Shown here: in pieces, positions 18,423-26,917 of the stretch
Layout of the letters: each line of letters opens with the position of its first letter
Numbering within the stretch: the stretch's first letter is position 1
Assembly (NCBI RefSeq): GCF_001427785.1
Contig: NZ_LMHM01000013.1
Location: 134,237-198,236, forward strand
Origin: Lysobacter sp. Root690
GTDB taxonomy: Bacteria; Pseudomonadota; Gammaproteobacteria; Xanthomonadales; Xanthomonadaceae
Direction: 5' to 3'
DNA length: 64,000 nucleotides
Made by a program: the position numbers and the translations under genes
Notes under the pieces: generated by a model
The model's input: only the letters and a program-made list of their open reading frames with translations
The model's database searches: none
Told to the model about the DNA's origin: nothing

Positions 18423-19139
18423 GTGAGTATTTTGGTCGTTGACCGTTGGATGGACTTTAAGGGAACTTCGATTCACACACTCGATGCTGGCACTCAACAG
18501 GCATATGCCTATCTGAGTCCGCATATTTCGATCACCGCGGACGGCGCGCCCGACGCCTATCATCCACAAAACCTGGGGCTGGCGAACATCCGCCTGAGCG
18601 GCTGGCCCGATGGCGACTGGCGCAGCGCGCTGGTCGCCGATCCCAAGCGGCCCGGGCGGCCGCTGGAACAAAGCCGCGGTCGCAACGCCGGCTACTACAT
18701 CTCGATGACCGCATTGAGCGATCCCGAGCGCCCGCGCACCGATCCGCTGGCCTATGTCGACGCCGCGCGCATTCCGTATCTGACCTTGCCGTCGACGTTC
18801 CTGGAGATAAACGGCACCGGCGAGCTCGGCGATTTCGTCGTGGCCTATCACCCGCGAACGCGTCGCTGCAGTTACGGCGTGGTCGGCGACATCGGCTGGG
18901 ACAAGCCGCTGGGCGAGGTGTCGATCCGCATGGCCAGCGATCTGTCGGGGCAGACGGTGAACCTGGCCAGCGGCAAGGGCGCGCCGAGCGGGGAGACCTT
19001 GTACCTGGTGTTTCCCAGGTCGCGGCTGAGCCCGGCGTGGCCGATGGCGCCGGCGGCGATTCGCGCGCGTTGCGCGGCGCTGCTCAAGCCGTTGGGTGGA
19101 AGCGCGCGGTTGGAGCAGATCGCCGAAGCGCTGGCCTGA
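18423..19139 (+). CDS. GH75-type chitosanase-like protein, no signal peptide
   Basis: A 238-residue protein resembling glycoside hydrolase family 75 endo-chitosanases. The core reads DPLAYVDAARIPYLTLPSTF, then GELGDFVVAYHP, then YGVVGDIGWDKPLGEVS. In the family the catalytic aspartate and glutamate sit nine residues apart in a GD...GE motif, and here D156 and E165 keep exactly that spacing. It starts at GTG with a strong AAGGAGG. Unlike typical secreted GH75 enzymes it begins MSILVVDRWMDFKGTS, with no signal peptide or Tat motif, so export by another route or an intracellular role must be considered. The upstream region is unusually AT-rich. Activity on chitosan is inferred from family resemblance. 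Confidence 0.75.
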   Translation: MSILVVDRWMDFKGTSIHTLDAGTQQAYAYLSPHISITADGAPDAYHPQNLGLANIRLSGWPDGDWRSALVADPKRPGRPLEQSRGRNAGYYISMTALSDPERPRTDPLAYVDAARIPYLTLPSTFLEINGTGELGDFVVAYHPRTRRCSYGVVGDIGWDKPLGEVSIRMASDLSGQTVNLASGKGAPSGETLYLVFPRSRLSPAWPMAPAAIRARCAALLKPLGGSARLEQIAEALA

Positions 19140-19160
19140 GGCCGGCGCGGCGGCGTGCGC

Positions 19161-20240
19161 TCACGACCGCTCGACCTGCGGCTGGCCCGCCAGACTGAGG
19201 TCCAGCCGCACTAGGCGACCGAGCCGGTCGCGGCGCTGCGCGCGCAGATACCAATGCGCGCGCAGCCGATCGATGCGCACCGGCGGTAACACCGGTGCGC
19301 CCCACAGGCTCAATTCGTAATGGCGCTCGTGCAGCCAGTGCAGCAGCGCGTTGAAGCGCTCTTCGTCGTCGGGCAATTGCAGGTCCGCATCGCCGGGCCG
19401 GCGCGCGTCCGGATCGCCATCGTGGGCGAGCCAATGCGCGAAGCTGCCGTACAAGTCGAACGCGAAGCCGGCCTCGCGCATCGCCCGCAGTTCGTCGATG
19501 GTGCTGCGCAGGCAGATGGTTTCGGCGGTCTTCTGCATCACCAGCGCGTACTCGTGGCTGCGGTTGCTGGCGCTGGCGCCGGCGGGCAGCGGCGCGACAT
19601 CGCGCTCGTAGCACAGCAGGCGCTCTTCGCGCGCCACGAACATCGCGCCGAGCACCCGGCCCAGGTCCCAGGCCAGCGGCAGCATGCGGCCTTCGACCAC
19701 GAGGTTCTCGGCCATCGCGATGCAATAGCCGCCCTCGGGCAGGGCCGCGCGCACCGCGTAGAAGATGTCGCGCAGGCGTTCGAGGTAAGCGGCGTAGTCG
19801 CGTTCGAGATACAGCTGATCGCGGTTGCGCGGGCTGTCGTCCATGCTGGTCTGCGGCCAGCGGCAACCGAAGTAGGGCACGCTGGTCAGACACAGGTCGA
19901 TTGGGCCAGGGATCGCGGTCCGCGGCAGGCTGCCGATCGCGATCGGCGCATCGACGCCGTGCCGGCGCAGCCGTTCGCTCGCGAGCGCGGCGCGGTCGGG
20001 ATCGATCTCGACGCCGCAACCGGCGCGACCTTCCAGCGCCGCGGCCAGCAAGGTCGTGCCGAAGCCGCAGAACGGATCGAACACGGTCTGCCCGGGGCGG
20101 CTGAAGTGGCGCACGAACGGGCGCATCTGGTTGACCCAGCCGCAGTCGCGGCCGTCGAAGCCGTCGCGGCCGCGCAGATCCTCGGGCAAGCGATGTTCGG
20201 GCGGATCGGGCGACAGCACCCACCAACTACGGTTGTCCAT
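19161..20240 (-). CDS. DNA-methylase-like SAM-dependent methyltransferase
   Basis: A 359-residue methyltransferase. The SAM-binding motif I is FDPFCGFGTTLLAA (54-67), followed by VEIDPDRAA. The catalytic motif IV is TSVPYFGCR (119-127), matching the TSPPYFGLR of m4C/m6A DNA methylases but with valine for the second proline. Motif I precedes motif IV, the reverse of the usual beta-class order. The start at MDNRSWW overlaps the end of the radical SAM gene by 14 bases, indicating translational coupling. It is the last gene of the NAD-salvage cassette. No restriction endonuclease is adjacent. The substrate could be DNA or RNA. Confidence 0.82.
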   Translation of the reverse strand: MDNRSWWVLSPDPPEHRLPEDLRGRDGFDGRDCGWVNQMRPFVRHFSRPGQTVFDPFCGFGTTLLAAALEGRAGCGVEIDPDRAALASERLRRHGVDAPIAIGSLPRTAIPGPIDLCLTSVPYFGCRWPQTSMDDSPRNRDQLYLERDYAAYLERLRDIFYAVRAALPEGGYCIAMAENLVVEGRMLPLAWDLGRVLGAMFVAREERLLCYERDVAPLPAGASASNRSHEYALVMQKTAETICLRSTIDELRAMREAGFAFDLYGSFAHWLAHDGDPDARRPGDADLQLPDDEERFNALLHWLHERHYELSLWGAPVLPPVRIDRLRAHWYLRAQRRDRLGRLVRLDLSLAGQPQVERS

Positions 20241-21375
20241 GCATCGCTCCGTGAGTCTTGTCCCAGAGAATGTCGCGGTCGGGTTGCCAACCGGCGCACA
20301 GACGGCCGTCGGCATGGAACACCAGTTTGTAGATGTCGCCGCTGGCGTGGCGGCGATGCATCGCGCTGTAGTCGGAGGATTCGAACACCACCTCCAGGCC
20401 GCTGCTTTCGTCGCGCAGGCGCAGGTTCCAGAAGTAATAGCCTTCAGTGATCTGCAGCGCGCGCAGGCGCGGCCACCAGTGCGCGGCCATGCAATCGCCG
20501 AGCACCTGTTCGATCGCGACGCGTTCGCTGTCGACGTAACGGCGGGTGCCGTTGTCGCGGTATCCCTCGCCCAGGCGCGAGAACTCGCGGAAGATCACCG
20601 TGCCGGCGCCGCATTGCTTCGCCCAGTCGAGGTAGGCGGCGACGCCGTGCGCATCGGCGACGCCGTCGCGTTGCAGGATGCAGACCTGGCGCAGCGGCAA
20701 CGCGGCCGAGATCGCGCGCGCGACCGCTTCGAACGCGGCGTTGTCGGCGACCGCTTCGCCGCCGCGAAACCGCATGATGCGCTGGTTGCGCAGCGGGTCG
20801 GGGTGATGCCGCGACAGTTCGACCCAGGACAGGCCGAAGTCTTGCAGCGCGGCGATCAGTTCCTCGCCGCGACCGCGCGCGAAGCCGGCGCCGTTGCTGT
20901 ACAGCACTCGATCCTGGGCGATGACGCCGTCGCGTTCGGCTTGTTGCAAGGTCTGCAGCAGTCGCAGGAACCAATCTTCGTCGTCGCTGGATTCCAGGCC
21001 CGACAGCGACCACGACAGCGGCAGACCGCGCAGTTGCGCCAATGCCTGCTTCAGGGTGTCGAAATAATCGTTGGCCGGACGCAAGGTCTGCGCCATCGTG
21101 CCGCCTTCGAGCGGGCGCAGGGTTTCCGAACAGAAGCGACAACGCGCCGAGCATGCGCGCACCGAGGCGTACGGGGTGAAGGTGATGGGTTGGGCGAAGC
21201 GGTAGCGTCGGCCGCTCACGCTGTGCGGATGCCAGCGGGTGGCGTCGTGCTCGACCGGCGCGCGGCGCGCGAGTTGCGGCGTGCTCGCGCGCAGGCGTTC
21301 GAACAATGAGGAGGCTGCGCTCAGGGGCAGGGTCGCCGGGTCTGCGGCGGCTAGCCCTTCGATGGGGGCTTGCAT
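20227..21375 (-). CDS. Radical SAM protein of unknown function
   Basis: A 382-residue radical SAM enzyme. The [4Fe-4S] ligands are C75, C79 and C82 in ACSARCRFCSE, preceded by ITFTPYASV as in the radical SAM barrel. Further barrel elements include SLSGLESSDDEDW, RVLYSNGAGF and VELSRHHPD. The C-terminus (WNLRLRDESSGLEVVFESSDYSAM, YKLVFHADGRLCAGW) has no auxiliary cluster motif. I do not recognise the product family. It lies between the NAMPT gene, after a 207-base spacer with two REP hairpins, and the overlapping methyltransferase gene. Coupling to the methyltransferase suggests joint action on one substrate. Confidence 0.82.
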   Translation of the reverse strand: MQAPIEGLAAADPATLPLSAASSLFERLRASTPQLARRAPVEHDATRWHPHSVSGRRYRFAQPITFTPYASVRACSARCRFCSETLRPLEGGTMAQTLRPANDYFDTLKQALAQLRGLPLSWSLSGLESSDDEDWFLRLLQTLQQAERDGVIAQDRVLYSNGAGFARGRGEELIAALQDFGLSWVELSRHHPDPLRNQRIMRFRGGEAVADNAAFEAVARAISAALPLRQVCILQRDGVADAHGVAAYLDWAKQCGAGTVIFREFSRLGEGYRDNGTRRYVDSERVAIEQVLGDCMAAHWWPRLRALQITEGYYFWNLRLRDESSGLEVVFESSDYSAMHRRHASGDIYKLVFHADGRLCAGWQPDRDILWDKTHGAMHGQP

Positions 21376-21436
21376 GGTGGTTTCCGATGATGGTTGGGTG
21401 GGGCGACAGAGCCGAAGCATTCGCGTCTTCGACGCT

Positions 21437-21571
21437 CATCCCCTCACCCTGGCCCTCTCCCGCAAGCGGGAGAGGGAACCGGTTGCGTTGCTATCCGATA
21501 ACTGCGTCGTTCCCGATCGCATCGCCCTTGGCCCCTCTCCCGTGCAACGGGAGAGGGGTTGGGGTGAGGGC
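21437..21571. repeat. REP doublet (CCCTCTCCCGC family)
   Basis: Two copies of a CCCTCACCCTGGCCCTCTCCCG-type hairpin, at 21437-21477 and inverted at 21527-21571, about 50 bases apart. They fill the gap between the NAMPT and radical SAM genes and could attenuate or stabilise the cassette transcript. Confidence 0.85.
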
Positions 21572-21582
21572 CGCGATCAAGA

Positions 21583-23007
21583 TCAAAGCCGGGTAGCGTT
21601 AGCCAACTCGCGCACCTGCGCGAAGGTCCAGTCGTTGACGATCCTGCCGTCCTCCCACACCGTCACCATCGCGTCGTCGAAGCCCAGCGGCTTGACCGCT
21701 TCTTCCAGCGACGCGGCTTCCGGCGGCACCGGCACGGTCTTGAAGTGACCGTATTCGCGATGGCGCAGCAGGGTCATGCGGCCGCGCTTGCTCGACTTGC
21801 CCTTGTCGGTGACCGGGTCTTTGTACACGTCGATCCATTCGCCGTTGACCCGCGCCGCCGAACACTTGAGCGCGAACTTCTGGGTGTCGCGATCCAGGCG
21901 CTGCAACAGCGCGCCGCCCATGCCGAAGGCGAGGTTGTCGGTGGCGTAGCCGTAGCTGGTGATGCGTTCGAGGATCGCGCGGATGCTGGTCGGGTTGATG
22001 CCGTCGCCCTGGATCACGCGGACGTGGTTCAACACCTTGAAGCCCTTGCTGTTGACGGTGTGGCCGAAGGCTTCGTCGAGCATGGTCACGCACTGGTGCA
22101 CTACGTCGACCGGATCGCCGGAGTCCGGACGCACCACCAAGGTCGCGCCCGAGGCGATCACTTCCTCGCGCAAGGTCTTGCCCCAGTGTTCGCGGATCGC
22201 GTGGAAGATGTCGTAGCTGTCGGACACCACCGCGACGATCGCGCCGGGCTTGCCGAACTGGGTCAGCATGTTGCGGTACGCATCGACCTCGTGCTCGCGG
22301 CCCCAACTGGTGATGGTGCTGTGCTCGGCGGCCGGGATCGAGAAACCCGCCATCGGCTCGTGGTAGTAGCGCTTGGCCAGCAACAGGCCCGAAACCGTGT
22401 CGGTGCCGAGGAAGTTGACCAGGTGCGCGGCGCCGCCGAATGCCGCCGATTCGGTGCTGGACACGCCGCGCGCGCCGAAGTCGTGCAGCTTGAACGGCAA
22501 CTGGCCTTCGGGATCGTCGCTGGTGCGTTCCAGGAACTGGCGGATCGTCTGCTTGGCATGCCAGCTGATCGTCGCCACCGTCACCGGATACCACAGCCGC
22601 AGCAGCAAGGTTTCCAGATACGACGGCACCCAATACGCGTCCGGGTCGGTCGATTCGATCGTCACCAAGGCCTGGTGCGTCGGCACCACCGTGCCTTCGG
22701 GCACGGCGCGGATCCGGATCGGCATCAGCCCGCCATGGCGATCGACGATGTAGCGCCAACCGGTTTCGTTGAACGGCTCGCCATGCGCGGCGAACAGGTC
22801 GCGCGCTTCGTCGATGTCGGCGTGGGTGATCGGCTTGGCCAGGTATTCCTTGAGGATCGCCTGCAGGCCGAAGAACACGGTGCGGTCGTGCACGCCGCCG
22901 CGCGATTCGACGTAGAAGAACGTCGCATCGGTGCCGGGCGGGTATTGCAGCCAGTGGCTGGCTTTATAGCTGTCGGTGTTGAGCAGCAGGTTGTCGAGGC
23001 ATTGCAT
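21583..23007 (-). CDS. nadV: Nicotinamide phosphoribosyltransferase
   Basis: Makes nicotinamide mononucleotide from nicotinamide and PRPP, the first step of two-step NAD salvage. It is 474 residues, the normal NAMPT length. Diagnostic blocks are HDFGARGVSSTES (175-187), LGTDTV (200-205), PAAEHSTI with the catalytic-type histidine H229, RPDSGDP (293-299) and GMGGALLQ. It follows the NMN adenylyltransferase/Nudix gene by 75 bases on the same strand, so the two pathway enzymes are co-transcribed. NadV-type salvage is scattered in bacteria and large phages, so transfer in the lineage is plausible. Confidence 0.95.
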   Translation of the reverse strand: MQCLDNLLLNTDSYKASHWLQYPPGTDATFFYVESRGGVHDRTVFFGLQAILKEYLAKPITHADIDEARDLFAAHGEPFNETGWRYIVDRHGGLMPIRIRAVPEGTVVPTHQALVTIESTDPDAYWVPSYLETLLLRLWYPVTVATISWHAKQTIRQFLERTSDDPEGQLPFKLHDFGARGVSSTESAAFGGAAHLVNFLGTDTVSGLLLAKRYYHEPMAGFSIPAAEHSTITSWGREHEVDAYRNMLTQFGKPGAIVAVVSDSYDIFHAIREHWGKTLREEVIASGATLVVRPDSGDPVDVVHQCVTMLDEAFGHTVNSKGFKVLNHVRVIQGDGINPTSIRAILERITSYGYATDNLAFGMGGALLQRLDRDTQKFALKCSAARVNGEWIDVYKDPVTDKGKSSKRGRMTLLRHREYGHFKTVPVPPEAASLEEAVKPLGFDDAMVTVWEDGRIVNDWTFAQVRELANATRL

Positions 23008-23082
23008 GACGGGAAGCTCCTTCGCGTCTGGGGTAAGCCGGCGGTCTGTCCGCCGGCGGAGGGCCGGGCGGTGCGTTTGCGC

Positions 23083-24138
23083 TTAGCCGCGGCCGAGAAA
23101 GAATTCGAGGATGTGCAGATGGTCTTCGAACAGTTGCGGGCCCATTTCCAGCGCCTCGCTGACCGCGATCCAGCGCGCCTTGTCGGCATCGTCGCCGCCG
23201 CGCACCGGCGGCAATTCGCCGGCGGGGAATTCGAAGTGGAAGGCGTGGGTGATGGTGCGTCCGCGCGCGCTGCGTTCGGGATGATCGAATACGTGCTCGC
23301 CCTTGATCGAGCCCTTGAGCACCGGCAGCGGCAGCTTGAGCCGGGTTTCCTCGCGCAGCTCGCGCAGGCAGGCTTCCAGCAGGCTTTCGTGCTGGCCGAC
23401 GAAACCGCCCGGCAGCGCCCACAGGCCCTTGCCCGGTTCAGCGCGACGGCGCACCAGCAGCACGTGGCCGGAATGCACGATCACCGCGTCGGTGGTAACG
23501 AAGGTCGGCGGGTAGGGCGCATCGCTCCAGGCCGCGCGGTATTGTTCGATGAACTGATACTCGGCGACCAACTGGGTGAACGCCGGCGAACTTTTACGGA
23601 ATGCTTCGAGCATGTCGAACACCGGCCCGGGCACGTTGGCGCGGATCAGCATCAGGCCGCCGTGGCTGTCGATCTGGTTGGCTTCGAACAGGAAGCGGCG
23701 CAGCTCGGTGGCCGACAGGGTGGCGGTGTGGCTGACGTCGACCAGCGGCCACTGCGGAAACTCGCGCAGGTAGTAGCTGGAGGCGTCCTTGTCCATGCCG
23801 ATCAGGCCGATGCGCGCTTCGGCATCGCCGCCGTCGGCGCGCACCGCCTCGGCGACCGCGCGCTGGACGTTGGCGATCCACAGGCTCTCGTTGTAGAGGT
23901 GATCGCGCAGCGGACGCACGATCAGCCGGTCGGCGGCATCGTTCAACGCGGCCTGGATCATCACCGCGCGCTCGGCGACGGTGAACGGGTTCTTGGTGGT
24001 GCGAGGGGTGTCGGCGGAACCGACCAGGAAGATGACTTTGGACGCCTTGGCCAGAGCGTGGCGGGCGACGGCGGCATGGCCGTTGTGGAACGGCTCGAAG
24101 CGGCCAATGAAAACCAGGTAATCGAATTCGATTGCCAT
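23083..24138 (-). CDS. Bifunctional NMN adenylyltransferase / Nudix hydrolase
   Basis: A 351-residue fusion. Residues 1-180 are a NadM-type nucleotidyltransferase with GRFEPFHNGH (12-21) and LSATELRR (141-148), forming NAD from NMN and ATP. Residues about 210-351 are a Nudix domain with a complete Nudix box (GFVGQHE...RELREE, 245-264), of the kind that hydrolyses ADP-ribose or related nucleotides. Together with the downstream NAMPT gene it converts nicotinamide to NAD while clearing ADP-ribose. It is the first gene of the four-gene cassette and starts after a GAGG ribosome site. Confidence 0.94.
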   Translation of the reverse strand: MAIEFDYLVFIGRFEPFHNGHAAVARHALAKASKVIFLVGSADTPRTTKNPFTVAERAVMIQAALNDAADRLIVRPLRDHLYNESLWIANVQRAVAEAVRADGGDAEARIGLIGMDKDASSYYLREFPQWPLVDVSHTATLSATELRRFLFEANQIDSHGGLMLIRANVPGPVFDMLEAFRKSSPAFTQLVAEYQFIEQYRAAWSDAPYPPTFVTTDAVIVHSGHVLLVRRRAEPGKGLWALPGGFVGQHESLLEACLRELREETRLKLPLPVLKGSIKGEHVFDHPERSARGRTITHAFHFEFPAGELPPVRGGDDADKARWIAVSEALEMGPQLFEDHLHILEFFLGRG

Positions 24139-24608
24139 GAGAATCCCTCACGGAGTAGTTGGTCGCCATCGGTCTGTCCGGTGGCGTATGGCGAATGCTA
24201 CGCCGATGGGATGCGCCGTCAAGTGCCAACCGCAGCGACGTACGCAAGCGTCTGAATCCGAAGCCGCGGCGGGGCGGGCTTTGAGCATCGCAGGCTTCGG
24301 ATCAAAGGCAGCGGAGTTCTTTCGCTTCGGTTGGTGGCGTGGTATCCCACCTCTTCGAGTGGTCGCGGCTCGCGCCACTCCCACAGGGGCTTGCGTGCGG
24401 CATACGTCGCCAGCCGCGACGACGATGGCAATCCCCCTGTAGGAGCGACGTAAGTCGCGACCGCGCCCCATCCACCGACGGCGATACGATCCGACAGCGA
24501 CGCGCCCTCGATGTCCGCAGCTCATCACCGCAGAACATTCGCGCAGCCACCGCTCCCGGCCACAGCCCCGACGCATACAATCGGCTGAACCAGGCAGGGA
24601 GGCACTAC
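24139..24608. other. Intergenic region with a REP doublet
   Basis: No gene is seen. It separates the divergent NAD-salvage cassette and the membrane-protein gene at 24609, so both promoters should lie here, but I cannot place -35/-10 boxes with confidence. Two inverted REP copies sit at about 24361-24389 and 24434-24464. Confidence 0.6.
24361..24464. repeat. REP doublet (GTAGGAGCGGC family)
   Basis: Inverted pair: GGTCGCGGCTCGCGCCACTC at 24361 and CTGTAGGAGCGACGTAAGTC near 24437, about 45 bases apart. The same doublet arrangement recurs at 40081, 43398 and 53897. Confidence 0.82.
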
Positions 24609-25643
24609 ATGACGATGATCGTTCCGGAATTCTGGGCGGAGGCCCGGATCAGCGAACAGTTCGGCCGTGATCACGTGTCCGGGCGACGTTCGCTCACGGT
24701 GCGTCGCTTCGGGTGGTCCGATCTCAGCCTCGCCGACGCGCAAGCGATGGCCGATGCGCGAGTACGCGAGGCCTTCGATCGGATCCTCGCCGGCACCAGC
24801 CTGCCCAAGCGCGATCCGCGCGTGCCCTACGACGCCGAAGGCCTACCGATCCGCGAACAGATCGTCGAACGCGACGGCGATATCGTCATCACCCGCAACA
24901 GCTACGGCGCGCGCTGCCTCAACTCGCCGAATGTGCTGTTCGCCGACGTCGATTTCGACCAGCCGAAATCGGCCTGGAACAAGTACTACTTTGTTTCGTC
25001 GCTGGCGGCGGCGCTGATCGCGGGGGTGGTGTCGCGCAATCTGGGAGTGTTCGTGCTGAGCTGGATCTTCGCCACCGGCATCGCCATCGCGCTGGCCCAG
25101 GCGCACGGCCGCGCGCGCCATCGCGCCGACGGGGGTCCCGAAGGCCGCGCGCGCAGACGCATCGACGCCTTCATCGCCGCGCATCCGGACTGGCATCTGC
25201 GTCTGTATCGCACACCGAACGGCTTTCGCCTGCTGGCGATGCACCAAGTGTTCGATCCGAACGATCCGGCGGTGGTGGCGTTCTTCGAAGCGATCGGCGC
25301 CGATGCGTATTACGCGCTGCTGTGTCGTAGCCAGCATTGCTTCCGCGCGCGGGTCAGCCCGAAACCGTGGCGCATCGGCGATCGGGCGCGCTCGCGAGCC
25401 CGCGCCGGCGTCGCTTCGAACAGGCCGGACTCGATGCCCAAAGCCGGCGTCTGGCCGATCGCCGCCGATCGCATTCACGAGCGCGAACGCTGGGTCGAGG
25501 ACTACGAGCGCAAGTCGGTGGGCTATGCGTCGTGTCGTTTCGTCGAAGCGCTGGGCAGCCGCGATTACGTCATGGCGGCCCAGGCGGTGCAGCGATTGCA
25601 TGACGCTCTGTGCCGATCCGATACGACCTTGCCGTTGGCCTGA
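24609..25643 (+). CDS. Membrane-anchored protein of unknown function
   Basis: A 344-residue protein starting at the ATG after GGCAGGGAGG. The N-terminal 120 residues are soluble (TVRRFGWSDLSLADAQAMADARVREAFDRIL). A pair of hydrophobic segments follows (about 126-142 and 146-163), then a basic cytoplasmic-like region and a C-terminal domain (FIAAHPDWHLRLYRTPNGFRLLAMHQVFDPND). I do not recognise the family. The next gene, also with a membrane anchor, begins 72 bases downstream and may be co-transcribed. Confidence 0.75.
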   Translation: MTMIVPEFWAEARISEQFGRDHVSGRRSLTVRRFGWSDLSLADAQAMADARVREAFDRILAGTSLPKRDPRVPYDAEGLPIREQIVERDGDIVITRNSYGARCLNSPNVLFADVDFDQPKSAWNKYYFVSSLAAALIAGVVSRNLGVFVLSWIFATGIAIALAQAHGRARHRADGGPEGRARRRIDAFIAAHPDWHLRLYRTPNGFRLLAMHQVFDPNDPAVVAFFEAIGADAYYALLCRSQHCFRARVSPKPWRIGDRARSRARAGVASNRPDSMPKAGVWPIAADRIHERERWVEDYERKSVGYASCRFVEALGSRDYVMAAQAVQRLHDALCRSDTTLPLA

Positions 25644-25715
25644 TTGCAGCGGCATCGCGGGCCGACCGCGGTCGCGTCGGTCGAACAGTGGTCGGCGATA
25701 TGGACGGGGAACTGG

Positions 25716-26744
25716 ATGAATACAGCAATTGCGTCTGGACCGAACCCGATCCGGATCGCCTTGATTGCCGGAGCATTGACAGTCGTCATCGCCGGTGCGA
25801 TGGCGGCGGTGGACGATCTGCGTCGGCAACGCATCCGTGTTCCGGAGCCGATGCTCGGCGCCGCCGCGGTCTCCGGCGATCCCGTCGATCCGAGCATGGC
25901 GTCGGCCCGACAACGCGGTAAGCGCATACAAGACGAACTGCGCCAATTGGGCTCGCGCCACCCCTGGGCCGGAACCTATCGATGGTCTTCCGGATTCGAT
26001 TACCTGGAGGTTTCACTCGCGCCCCGATCCGGCGCGGTCATGCGGGCCGGCTCGGATGTGATCGGCCCAGAGGCGTATTTCGAATGTCCCGTTCGCGTCG
26101 GCGAGAACGCAGTCGTGCATCTGCAATGGTCGCCGCTCGCCATGCCATCGGCGTCGGGGTTCTTGTCCGCCGAGCTGATTCCTGTTCGCTGGGGTGAGCG
26201 ACGTTATCTGCTGCCGCCCTCGGCGCTGCATGGCTTCGTCGAACGTATTCACCGAGGGCAAGAGCCGCGTGTGGACCTTGTTTCCGAAGGTCCCGGGAAC
26301 AGGCGCGACGGCGGGTTGTTGCGCGCAGGCGATGAGTTCAAACCGGTGTGGGGATTGCCGCAACTGCCGTCGGGGACCTTGCCGGGCTTGCGCCTGGCCC
26401 CGCAACCTGTCGCGGTGCTCGACGTGCGGGCCGGCCAATCGAATCGCGAGGGCGACGATTGCCGAATCGCCTATCGATTCGCGCTGGACATGGGCAGCCG
26501 CGAAGGCTTGCAGGTTGGCGAGGAACTCGTCACGTCATCGAGTGACGGCCACGAACGAATGCGACTCGAACGGGTCGGTCCGCGGCAATCTGTCGCCGTT
26601 TTGGACCGGCATGGCTGTAGATCGGAATTGGCCGCATTGCGCAAGGCCAAGGTCAGCCGCGCGTTCTACAACCCGATTGCCGCGCAGACCGAACTGGCCG
26701 CGGTCATGATCGAACGGCAACGGAAATCAGGCGGGGCCGATTGA
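25716..26744 (+). CDS. Protein with N-terminal membrane anchor, unknown function
   Basis: A 342-residue protein. The start is set at MNTAIASGPNPIRIALIAG because a single transmembrane or signal-anchor segment (about 13-31, IALIAGALTVVIAGAMAAV) then lies near the N-terminus. The remainder is predicted extracytoplasmic and beta-rich. The C-terminus contains VAVLDVRAGQSNREGDDCRIAYRFALDMG and a later cysteine, a possible disulfide. I assign no function. It probably forms an operon with the gene ending at 25643. Confidence 0.7.
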   Translation: MNTAIASGPNPIRIALIAGALTVVIAGAMAAVDDLRRQRIRVPEPMLGAAAVSGDPVDPSMASARQRGKRIQDELRQLGSRHPWAGTYRWSSGFDYLEVSLAPRSGAVMRAGSDVIGPEAYFECPVRVGENAVVHLQWSPLAMPSASGFLSAELIPVRWGERRYLLPPSALHGFVERIHRGQEPRVDLVSEGPGNRRDGGLLRAGDEFKPVWGLPQLPSGTLPGLRLAPQPVAVLDVRAGQSNREGDDCRIAYRFALDMGSREGLQVGEELVTSSSDGHERMRLERVGPRQSVAVLDRHGCRSELAALRKAKVSRAFYNPIAAQTELAAVMIERQRKSGGAD

Positions 26745-26917
26745 GCTGGTTATCCGAGGGAGTACTTGTTTGCGACCGCTGCTGCGCCTCGATACGGCAA
26801 CCCGTCCAATTCGGTCGGTGCGGGTACGGCAGCAGCGCGCCGTTGATCTGAATCGGGCGATCCGCTCCGCGCAAGTTGATCGGTGTGGCGAGAAGGCGCC
26901 ACCGCTCCCGCGCATCG

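Noticed and set aside
21745-24255. 836-codon plus-strand frame opposite NAMPT and NadM/Nudix genes
   Set aside because: Both minus-strand genes show complete motifs. The opposite frame has low-complexity composition and spans two real genes.
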